DNA of 64,000 nt from Sambucus nigra (taxonomy: Eukaryota; Streptophyta; Magnoliopsida; Dipsacales; Adoxaceae), in assembly GCA_949130495.1 (NCBI GenBank), contig OX422218.1:45346823-45410822 (forward strand), in the 5' to 3' direction. This document shows, in pieces, positions 46,668 to 57,124 of the stretch (its first letter is position 1; every line of letters starts with the position of its first letter). The notes under the pieces are model-generated. The model was not told the origin of the DNA, did no database searches, and worked only from the letters and a program-made list of their open reading frames with translations. Made by a program: the position numbers and the translations under genes.

Positions 46668-47174
46668 ACTAATGCATGTTTAGCTTGTTATCCCATTCTA
46701 TTTATCCATTGTTTAGTTTAGAGGGTGTATATGCTTTAATTGGGGGAGATAAGTTAATTTTGGATTCTTTAACCTTTGTCTATTCCTGAACAAAAAGGGG
46801 GAGAATGATAGGGGGAGAAATGGTATCTAATCCTATTGTTATCGTATCTTAGTTGAGGGAGATTTATCTTAGGGGGGAGATGTCTTTCTAAGTGTGTCAT
46901 TTGTTTTGACAAAGGGGAGAATTAATTTAGGGGAGTACTTACCTTAATTGCATTTAATATTTTGATATTCCCTATGCGCTCAATGTGTTGGCTTAAGTGT
47001 GCAGGAATTATATTCTAAGCGGCAACTTTCACCGGCAAATATTTTGATCCTTGGGTTGTTTGAGTCAAGCATTGTATTTTTATTTTGGGAGGGACTTTTT
47101 ATTATTCTAGTAGAGCTTGACGGCCTTTTAGTATTTTTTTTGTTTTTGTCCCGGAATAGCCAAAGAGGGAGATC
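46668..47174 (+). other. 3' end of C internal region 2 with purine tracts
   Basis: It matches 30932-31439, including AAAAAGGGGGAGAA near 46795 and TAGGGGGGAGATG near 46873. The terminal tract reads CAAAGAGGGAGATC (47161-47174), one G interrupted relative to the first copy. Confidence 0.7.
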
Positions 47175-47993
47175 TGTAAGGACACAAATTTCCAATTGAG
47201 TCCGTTGTAGTTTTGGCTCAATTTCGGACAAAAATGTTTGAGTCACAAGATAGAGTTAATTGATCATCCTTCAAGCCTATGATGTGTTTGTTGAAGATGT
47301 AGCGGCCAAGAGTATAAAGCTTCATCAAATTTTCGAGTTTAATATGCCTCGTTTCTACGTCATCGACATAGTTCCATTGCTCCTAAGGTATGAATGCATT
47401 TTAATATATATATAGGAGCTTGGAACATTTTATATTGGGTGAACGTTTATTTTAAAACTGTTGTTTAATTTCAGAAAGATTTTATTAAAACTTTAAAATA
47501 AAGTATATAAAGTTTTTGGGATAAAAATGAAATTTTCAAACTTTCTGAAAGTTCGTTCGACATGTCGTTCGAACGAATTTGCCAACGAGTTCCCAGATAG
47601 GCCACTGGAATGTCGTTCAAAGTATCGTTCAAAAAAAATGATGGTTCGAACGAGATATCCAACGAGATTTCTAATGATTTCACACTGGAACTTCGTTAGA
47701 ATCTCGTTCGAACGAAAATGTCGTTCGAACGAGTTTTGGCGGGAACAGTTTTTTATCAAATTTGACCAGTTTTTGACCCACTTTCCCACTTTTTTTCCCA
47801 CTATCTTTTGACAGAACTTCTTAAGTGCGTAAATAAACTTCTTCTAATTAACTTTTCATTCTATTCCAACTCCTAGAGAGAGTTTTTGAGAGCAAATTCT
47901 TCCAAGAAAAGTTCATGATTTTGAGTGTCTAATTTTTCAAGAAAAAATCATTTAACACTCTTGTTTTCGCCCAAATTTTGTTTATCCAAGTTA

Positions 47994-48037
<44 letters not shown>

Positions 48038-48818
48038 TTGCTTGGAGTGTTTGGCACCAGGTATTACTCTACCGTTGAAGAGTTTGTTTGGGTTTTCTTC
48101 TACATCCCACAAAGAAGAAGAAGATTGTGTTGATTTACCCACATGGAGAAAGGCACCTTGTTCGCGTAGTGGTGACCATATAATGTCCGATCGGTGGATT
48201 TCGAGAACGCGGTGGAGCTCCGTGGCTATTCTCTAGGCAGAGGTGTATACAAGAAGCATCTGGGCTTGAGAGGGATCGAGTCGAGTGTTGTAAGTCTTTC
48301 TATCTTGTATTTATAAAACCATACTTAATGGATTTGAGGCTAGGGCCGTCCGAGGTTTTTTTTCGTTGTGGATTTTTCCTCGTACATCGCGGCGTAGTGA
48401 TTCATTGTTTAATTTTATCTTTTGCAAATATCACCTCGAACGCATGCTTAGGTAAAAAGATAAAAATTGGTTTAACCACTACTTAATTTGTTTGGTGCTA
48501 ATTAAATATAGGGTAATGTGTAGTTGATTCAAGTCATTAATTTAATGTGTTAAAATTTGTTTTGGCCTAATTTATTAAATTGGAAAATATGACTTAGGCA
48601 AATTTTTAGGAGTTAGGTTAATTAATTGTGTTTAAGTGAAATCCAAATTGTGTGTGTATTCCATAATATTTCACTTGGTTTAATTTTAAATTTAAGAAGA
48701 AATTAAAATTTGTGAATGTATTGTTTAATTGAACCATCTCACGCTTCCACATATATATAACAAGGAAATTGATTTTAAAGTATAAAGATTTTAAAATCGG
48801 GGGCCTCCCGTTCCAACA
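47175..48818 (+). repeat. Element C LTR3
   Basis: 1644 bp, equal in length to LTR2 once D is removed, with shared variants (for example ACACAAATTTCC and GTTCG..GACATGTCG) that LTR1 lacks. It ends CCCGTTCCAACA. Confidence 0.92.
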
Positions 48819-50382
48819 TAAATGATAAGTTTTGGGGTAGAAAATAAAATTTATGAAACTTTGGGGACTTGATTTTGAAATAATGGAAGTTTTAGGGACT
48901 AAAATGAAAATATATAAAGGAACATTTTGTAAATAAAATATTTTCAAGGACCTCTAAGAAATATCGAAAATATGTGGTGTAAAATTACTAAAATACCTTT
49001 TATGTGTAAAATGACCCTAATACCCTTAATAACTTTACACCTTGTGCTTGACACCTCGTGCTATACTTTTGCCACCACACCGTACACGTGTTTCCTTTAA
49101 ACGAAGGTACAAAACACATGTCATGAAATTAGATAAAGTTAAAACACGTGTCGTCATCTGGTGAATTAAGGCTGCAAAATAGCCTCGTTACGCGACGCGC
49201 GACATGCTGACTCGCCAAAATGAATGCTTAGTCATCGGGACACATGTCCACACCCTAATAACTTTGGAAAACTATAAATATAAGCCTTAGGATCAGTTCT
49301 TAAGATAAATAGTGAGAGAAAGTGCGAGGAAGTTTAAGAAGAAGTTTCATCTTAAGATTAACGAGCGATCCAAGACTCTGTATCTGTAGCTTCGAATTTC
49401 TGTTCTAGTGAGTAGTCTGTGACGTTCCTTGTGTATTTTGATTATATGATATTATTCAAGCTAGATATATTTTGTGAAATGATTTTATTCTCAAATACAT
49501 CTGACACCGATGATTCCGTCATTTGTTATGTGTATATCTCTCGATATATACATCTGATTTGAATTCTAAAATTATTGATTCGGTCTATGGAAACTCTCTT
49601 ACTATGTTGGCCTCTACCGGGTGGAAATATTTGGGTGGTACCTTCCCAACTGGTTTATCGCTGGTGTGCCCTAAATAAGGCGTTGTTTCAGATATCATGA
49701 TTTTCTGTTTGTGTTGTTGCGGGGTGGAAACATTTGGTAACACTATTTGTTTATCTGGGTATTAGAGCGTACATGGCCATCAAAATAAAATTGAATAATT
49801 GACATATTGCTCAAATTATTTTATATGTTCTGTTCTGAACTATTTATTCTAAAAATATATACTATCAGTTTGCTTTATATATTTTACTGCAAATTCATGT
49901 CCATATATGTATATGCCTTCTGTTGTAAATTGAAAAGGTATCAATTTTCTGAAAAATCATGGAATGTCTGGAGATTAATTCTCACTCGGCTTTTAGCTGA
50001 TGTTGTATAAATAACCATTTTTCAGAAAATAAGTAGGTTCGCGGAGGGAACGAAAAAGGAATGTGTTTAAGATTAAGCTTTTATAGCTCTTTTTGTTATT
50101 ATGTTTATTTTATCGTTTAGAGCATGTTTTGCTCTCTAGTAATAAGTTTTAAATTTTATCTTAAGTTGTAACTCGTTTTCACTTTTAAAATAAATGAAGT
50201 TTCCTTTTAGAAAGCTCTGATGATGTAATTCCTTTACTTTCAGTAGTTTATGATTCATAACCATGTGATTATATTTTCGTTTCACTTATTTAAGGAAACA
50301 ATTTAAGTCTGAATATATGTTGCCTTGGTGGCATTTCAAGACACTCGTTCCCTACTATTAATTTTGGGACAGGGTCGTGACA
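48819..50382 (+). repeat. Element F 5' LTR, second segment
   Basis: It resumes with TAAATGATAAGTTTTGG, matching 55531-57124, and ends GGGTCGTGACA. It contains the promoter elements listed separately and, downstream, a long AT-rich leader without ORFs of note. Confidence 0.92.
49085..49281 (+). promoter_or_regulatory. LTR promoter of F: paired G-boxes and TATA box
   Basis: CACGTG at 49085-49090 and 49145-49150, then CTATAAATATAAG at about 49272-49284. The right LTR repeats this at 55801, 55859 and about 55986. The spacing (about 120-190 bp) resembles that in element A. Activity is inferred. Confidence 0.6.
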
Positions 50383-50386
50383 GAGG

Positions 50387-50398
50387 TGGTATCAGAGC
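50387..50398 (+). promoter_or_regulatory. Primer binding site of F (tRNA-Met type)
   Basis: TGGTATCAGAGC four bases after the end of the left LTR. Confidence 0.85.
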
Positions 50399-50611
50399 AT
50401 AGTTTATGAACCCGTAGACTACTGAACATAAGTTTCGGACGTTATTGATTTTAAGTCTCCATACATAGGATATAGGATTAAATATCCGACTTATGTGATA
50501 ACCCTCCATATGTCTTACAGTCTACATATAATTGTTTATATATAATTGTTCTTATAATTTGCAATATTGAGTTAGTATAACACGTCTTATGTTTGTCCAT
50601 GACTGTAGAAA

Positions 50612-53600
50612 ATGACCAAGCCAAGATCAACTGTGAGAATAAGTGCTTCAAGTATGGAAGGACTGGAAGGTGCATACAAGGCGATTAAAAGTCTAGCAAA
50701 TATTATGGAGCATCAAGTGAATAATGGAGCACCGAGGAATCTTGAACCAACTAGTTGTACCATTGAGCATTTCAAGAAGTTGAACCCTCCTTCTTTTAAA
50801 GGTACTCATAAACCCACTGAAGCAGAAATTTAGGTGATGAAGATGGAAAAGATGCTCGATGTTCTTAAGTGAACCGATGAACAATGGGTTTCATTTGCAA
50901 CATTTATGTTGGAAGGTGAAGTCGAACATTGGTGGAGAATGACTAAGATAATACACGAGGAGAGGAATACTTGTATAGGTTGGAAGGACTTCTTGGTGAT
51001 CTTTTATGAGAAATATTTCCCTGAAACGGTGAAGGATGAAATGGCAGTTGAGTTCATGAGTCTAGTGCAAGGGAATATGACAGTTAGTCAATACGAGGCC
51101 AAGTTTATCGAGTTATCCCGTTTTGCACCTTATGTTGTGATAACTGATGTTTTAAAAGCTAAAAAGTTTGAATGTGGGTTAAGGTTGAGTATTCTTAGTT
51201 TAATTTACATCCTAAATTTGACATCATATAGTGACATAGTGGCTAGGGATACGATAGCTGAGACGGATGGCGAGGAGTACAATAGAATTAGAGATGGTAA
51301 GAGGAAGTTTGGGCAACAAATAAGGAAGAACACAAATAATAGAAATAATTTTAGTAATACATCCAATATTGGGGGAGCTAGGGATGACAAACGGTATAAC
51401 AACAAGATATGTCATCAATGTGGGAAGATGCATAGAGGATGGCCTTGTTACAAAGATACGAGAGCTTATTTTAGATGTGGATAGAAGGGACATCAGATAA
51501 AAGACTGTCCAACCCCAGTAAGGATTCCGATACAGACTTTAGGTGAAAAGAAGGACCAAGGCAGACAAGGTAGAGTTTTTTCACTTACTGATACCCAAGC
51601 TTCTAATGCAGTAGTGTCAGGTACACTTTCTATATGTGTATAACCTTTTCAAGTTTTAATAGATCATGGTTCTACCCATTCATTTGTTTCTGTGCATTTA
51701 TTTAATCGCTTTCCTAATAAGACCGGACCCTTGAGTCATAGCATGCACGTTTCTACTCCTTCGGGTGAGTTATTGATGGGAACCTTAGTATATAAGTCTT
51801 GCCCTATAGATGTTAGTAGTCATAAACTATTTGCTGATTTGATAGTTTTAGACATAAAAGACTTTGAAGTCATTTTGGGAATGGATTGGTTAGCATCGTA
51901 TCATTCTAAGGTAGATTATTTTGTGAAGAGAGTTATTTTCCAAATTCCTAACCAACTAGAATTCAATTTTGAAGGAACAGACATCTTATCTCCCATTCAT
52001 ATTATCTCTGTAATGCAAGCTTGTAGTTTTCTTAAGAAAGGATGTCAAGGATTCCTTGCGAGTGTTATTGATTTGCAAACAAAAGAGCCTATTTTAGAAG
52101 ATATTCATATAGCTAAACATTTTCTAGATGTTTTTCCTGATGATTTACCCAATCTTCCTCCTAGTAGAGAAATGGAGTTTACGATTGACCTCATTACAAG
52201 AACTATACCAATCTAGAAACAACCTTATCGTATGGCACCTTTAGAATTAAGGGAATTAAAAGTTCAATTACAAGATTTGTTAGACAAGGGTTTTATTATA
52301 CCAAGTGTATCCCCTTGGGGTTCTCCAGTGTTATTTGTTAAAAAGAAGGATGGGACGATGAGGTTATGTATAGATTATTGTGAACTAAATAAGGTGACCA
52401 TTAAGAATAAATACCACTTACCTCGTATAGATGATTTGTTTGACCAACTTCAAGGTGCGCAAATGTTTTCAAAGATTGACCTTAGGTCAGGCTATCACCA
52501 ATTGAAGATTAAGGAGGATGATATTTCAAAATCAGATTTTCGTACTAGATATGGCCACTATGAATTTCTTGTGATGCCATTTGGACTAACTAATGCACCA
52601 GCCGCTTTTATGGATATGATGAATAGAGTGTTTAGGAAATATTTGGATCAATGTGTGGTTATTTTCATTGATGACATCCTTATTTATTCCAAGAGTATTG
52701 AAGAACATGAAAAGCATTTAGAGATATTATTGCAAATCCTTAGGAAGGAGAAATTATATGCAAAATTAAAGAAGTGTGAGTTTTAGTTGCCTAGTGTCTC
52801 TTTTCTAGGACATGTCATTTCTAAGGAGGGAGTGTCAGTTGACCCTCAAAAGATCAAAGCTATAATTGATTGGCCTAGACCAACTATTGTGATAGAGATT
52901 CGTAATTTTCTTGGATTAGCAGGTTATTATCGAAGATTTGTTGAAGGATTTTCTAGTATTGACAAACCTCTATCTAGGTTAACCCAAAAGAAGGTGAGAT
53001 ATGAATGGTCTGAAGAAGTTGAGAATAGTTTTCAAGAACTTAAGAATCGATTAGTAACTGCCCCAATTTTAACTATTCCTTCCGAGATGGGGGAATTTGT
53101 GATTTATAGTGATGCTTCAAAAAATGGTTTGGATGTGTGCTAATGCAGAATGGAAAAGTAGTAGCTTATGCCTCAAGACAGTTAAAACCATATGAGCAAA
53201 ATTATCCAACCCATGACCTAGAATTAGCTGCTGTAATTTTTGCTCTTAAGATTTGGAGACATTATTTGTATGGTGAGACTTGTGAGATTTATACCGATCA
53301 TAAGAGTTTGAAATATATTTTTACCCAAAAAGAATTGAACATGAGACAAAGGAGGTGGTTAGAATTAATGAAGGATTATGATTTGAATATTCATTATCAC
53401 CCGAGGAAAGCTAATATAGTAGTTGATGCTTTAAGTAGGAAGTCTATACCAAATTTAGCGTGTCTTATTACAAGCCAGGAAGCACTGTTGAAGGATTTGA
53501 GAAGTATGGAAATAGATGTATGTATTTGTAGTAAAGGAGGAACAATCGCAAATTTACAAGTATAACCCATGTTGATGGAAAGGATCAAAATTGCACAAGT

Positions 53601-54999
53601 AAATGACCCACAACTGAAGAAGATTAGAGAAGAAGTTATTAAAATGAAGAGGATTGAATTTGTGATACGAGATGATATATTGAGGTTCGAAAATAGAGTG
53701 TGTGTGCCAGCTGATGCCCCACTAAAGAGGTAAATTTTGGAGGAAAGTTATTACTCGAGATTCACATTTCATCTCGGATGTACAAAGATGTATAGAGATC
53801 TTCGAGAAGTATTTTGGTGGAATAACATGAAAAGGGAGAAATCAAAATTTGTATCTCAGTGTTTGTTCTGTCAACAAGTAAAGGTTGAATATAAAAAACC
53901 ATCAGGATTACTACAACCCCTACCTATCCCTGAGTGGCAGTGGGAACATATCACTATGGATTTTGTGACAGCTTTACCAAGGAGTTCAAATGGTAATGAC
54001 TCTATTTGGGTAATTATTGATAGGTTAACTAGATCTGCTCATTTTCTTGCCATTAAGATTACCCATTCTTTAGAAAAGTTAGCTAGGTTGTATGTGCGGG
54101 AAATTATTAGGCTTTATGGAACCCCAGTTTCAATTTTTTCTGATCGTGACCCTAGATTTGTGTCTCGCTTTTGGAAAAGCCTACAAACAGTCATGAGAAC
54201 AAAATTGAATTTTAGCACTGCTTTTCACCCTCAAACGGATGGATAATCTGAGAGAACCATTCAAACCTTAGAGGATATGCTTAGGGCGTGTGTACTTGAT
54301 TTGAAAGGGAATTGGGATGATCATGTACCTTTAGTGGAGTTTGCATATAATAATAGTTATCAAGCAAGTATTCAAATGGCTCCGTGTGAGGCACTCTATG
54401 GTAGAAGGTGTCGTTCCCCTGCATGTTGGGTAGAGGTTGGAGAAAGAAAATTATTAGGACCAGAATTGATCCATATCACAACAGAGAAAGTGAAATTGAT
54501 ACAAAACCGACTTCGAATCGCTCAAAGTCGTCAAAAGAGTTATGTTGACAATTGTCTACGAGAGTTGGAATTCCAAAGAGGAGATTATGTGTTCTTGCGA
54601 GTATCACCAGCAAAGGGAGCAATCCGATTTGAAAAGAAAGGGAAATTGAGTCCAAGATACATAAGACCTTTTAAAATCCTTGAAAGGATAGGAGCTGTTG
54701 CATATAGAATATCTTTACCCCCTGAACTATCTAGTGTGCATAATGTGTTCCGCGTGTCAATGATGAAGAAATACGTCCCACGTCCAACGCATATCCTAAG
54801 TCACGAACCACTTCAAGTTAGAGAAGATTTGTCATACATTGAGAATCCAGTAGAACTTTTGGATCATAAACATCAAATATTATGAACTAAGGTAATTCCA
54901 TTGGTCAAAGTGTTATGGCGTAATCATTCCATTGAATAAGCAACATGGGAACGGGAAGATGAAATGAAGGAGAAATATCCATACTTGTTTAAAAATTAA
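50612..54999 (+). pseudogene. gag-pol of element F, broken
   Basis: It starts at the ATG at 50612 (MTKPRSTVR), just after GACTGTAG. Gag (about 50760-51290) contains EHWWRM. Two knuckles follow, CHQCGKMHRGWPC and the second around YFRCG-KGHQIKDC with a stop inside (51482). The protease active site reads IDHGSTHSF rather than DxG with Ser/Thr. RT has FIDDILIYS (52664), RNase H YSDAS and TDHKSL, the integrase zinc region HLGCTKMYRD and a DD-E core (FSDRDPRF, HPQTDG), and a chromodomain-like tail to TAA 54997. Stops: 50831, 50870, 51482, 51641, 52214, 52784, 53563, 53731, 54244, 54883, 54937. A single missing G near 53130 shifts the frame inside RNase H. It differs from B and D in sequence and in its double knuckle. 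Confidence 0.92.
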
Positions 55000-55029
55000 T
55001 GTAAGTAAAGTTTGGGGACCAAACTTTTT

Positions 55030-55044
55030 ATAAGGAGGGTAGGA
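55030..55044 (+). promoter_or_regulatory. Polypurine tract of F
   Basis: ATAAGGAGGGTAGGA directly before the right LTR. It is less G-rich than those of B and D. Confidence 0.75.
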
Positions 55045-57124
55045 TGTAATGACCCCACTTTTATATGTTCATATATAGTTTTAAATGTTGTATTATTTCA
55101 TATGTGATATGAATAATGTTTATTTATTATTTTAGTATAATCCTCCCTTTATAAATCATGAAATATCAAATTAGTTACAAACATAAAATTGTAAAGTTTT
55201 GGTAGAAATATTCATATTTGAAACTTGTTTTGACTATTATAATATAACAATTGACTTGAGGTAAAAATAATAAAGTTGTATATATATGAATTAGGTTTGT
55301 AACACAACAAACGGTGTGTTAAATGGAGGTTCAAGCAAGAAGTTATACCGAAATTACGAAATAAGGGCAAATATATCCATCCTTTAAGTCATATTTTGTA
55401 TTATTACCACAGCATGTGTAATATTTTGATTGGTTGAAGGGAAGGCTGGTTTGGCTGACTTAAACACTTTGAAATAACCTCCTTATTCATCAAAATGGAT
55501 TAAATCAAAGTCTTATAGCATATATATCCTAAGCTAAATGATAAGTTTTGGGGTAGAAAATAAAATTTATGAAACTTTGGGGACTTGATTTTGAAATAAT
55601 GAAAGTTTTAGGGACTAAAATGAAAATATATAAAGGACCATTTTGTAAATAAAATATTTTCAATCACCTCTAAGAAATATTGAAAATGTATGGTGTAAAA
55701 TTACTAAAATACCCTTCAGGTGTAAAACGACCCTAATACCCTCAATAACTTTACACCTTGTGCTTGACACCTCATGCTATACTTTTGCCACCACACCGTA
55801 CACGTGTTGCCTTTAAAGGAAGGGACAAAAATATGTCATGAAATTAAATAAAGTTAAACACGTGTCGCCATCTGGTGAATTAAGGCTGTCAGATAGCCTC
55901 GTTACACGACACGCGACATGCTGACTCGCCAAAATGAATGCTTAGTCATCGGGACACATGTCCACACCCTAATAACTTTGGGAAACTATAAATATAAGCC
56001 TTAGATCAGTTCTTACATGAAATCCATTCCAAATATCAAAGATAAATAGTGAGAGAAAGTGTGAGGAAGTTTAAGAAGAAGTTTCATCTTAAGATTAACG
56101 AGCGATCCAAGACTCTGTATCTGTAACTTCGGATTTCTATTCTAGTGAGTACTCTGTGACATTCCTTGTGTATTTTGATTATATGATATTATTCAAACTA
56201 CATATAATTTGTGAAATGATTTTATTCTCAAATACATCTGATACCGATGATTATGTCGTTTGTTATATGTGTATATCTCTCGATATATACATCTGATTTG
56301 AATTCTGAAATTATTGATTCGGCCTATGGAAACTCTCTTACTATATTGGCCTTGACTACCTGGTGGAAATATTTGGGTGGTACCTTCCCAGCTGGTTTAT
56401 CGCTGGTGTGCCCTAAATAAGGCATTGTTTCAGATATCATGATTTTCTGTCTGTGTTGTAGCCGGGTGGAAACATTTGGTAACATTCTCTGTTTATTTGG
56501 GTATTAGAGCGTACATGGCCATCAAAATAAAATTGAATAATTGACATATTGCTCAAATTGTTTTATCTGTTCTGTTATGAACTGTTTATTCTGAAAAATA
56601 TATACTGTTAGTTTGCTTTATATATTTTACTGCAAATTCCTATCCATATATGTATATGCCTTCTGTTGAAATTGAATAGGTATTAATTTTCTGAAAAACC
56701 ATGGAATGTCTGGAGATTAATTCTCACTCGGCTTTTAGATGATGTTGTATAAATAACCATTTTTCAGGAAATAAGTAGGTTCGCGGAGGGAATGAAAAAG
56801 GACTGTGTTGAAGATTCAGCTTTTAGGGATCTTTTTGTTATTATGTTTGTTTTATCGTTTAGAGCATGTTTGGCTCTCTTGTAATAAGTTTTAAATTTTA
56901 TCTTAAGTTGTAACTCGTTGTCACTTTTAAAATAAATGAAGTTTCCTTTTATAAAGCTCTGATGACGAAATTCCTTTACTTTCAGTAGCTTATGATTCAT
57001 AACTATATGATTATATTTTCGTTGCGCTTCTTTAAGGAAACAATTTAAGTCAGAATATATGTTGCCTTGGTGGCATGTGAAGACACTCGTTCCCTACTAT
57101 TATTTTTTGGACGGGGTTGTGACA
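55045..57124 (+). repeat. Element F 3' LTR
   Basis: 2080 bp, the uninterrupted copy of the F LTR, with the unfilled C insertion site CCTAAGCTAAATGATAAG near 55520-55540. It ends GGGGTTGTGACA and is followed by CTCTC. Confidence 0.94.

Larger units (their letters stand above)
26809..48818 (+). mobile_element. Element C: three-LTR, non-autonomous Sirevirus-like Copia element
   Basis: The order is LTR1 (26809-28512), internal 1 (28513-31439), LTR2 (31440-32123 plus 42852-43811), internal 2 (43812-47174) and LTR3 (47175-48818). All LTRs start TGTAAGGAC and end TTCCAACA. Each internal region begins with a tRNA-Met-type site and ends with a purine tract. Only a gag-like ORF is present, without protease, integrase or RT. 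Repeated GGGGGAG purine tracts, the CCHC gag and CpG-rich palindromes in the LTR resemble Sireviruses. Flanks AGCAT and TAAAT do not match. Both belong to the LTR of F, so the insertion is single. Confidence 0.88.
26322..57124 (+). mobile_element. Element F: chromovirus (Gypsy), split by element C
   Basis: LTRs start TGTAA(A/T)GACCCCACTT and end CGTGACA/TTGTGACA. The left LTR is 26322-26808 plus 48819-50382 (2051 bp) and the right LTR 55045-57124 (2080 bp). Flanks are CTCGC and CTCTC, a 5-bp duplication with one mismatch. The internal region has a tRNA-Met primer site, one gag-pol frame and a polypurine tract. F inserted into the RNase H/RT part of element G, whose reading continues on both sides. 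Confidence 0.93.

Noticed and set aside
26809..48818. Assembly duplication as the cause of the three-LTR structure
   Set aside because: The two internal regions differ by many substitutions, a one-base frameshift and a MITE, and LTR2 alone holds D, so they are not identical copies. Long reads would still be useful.
49807..50010. 67-codon frame in the LTR of F
   Set aside because: It is not kept in the matching part of the right LTR (indels near 56660-56680), so it is a chance frame.
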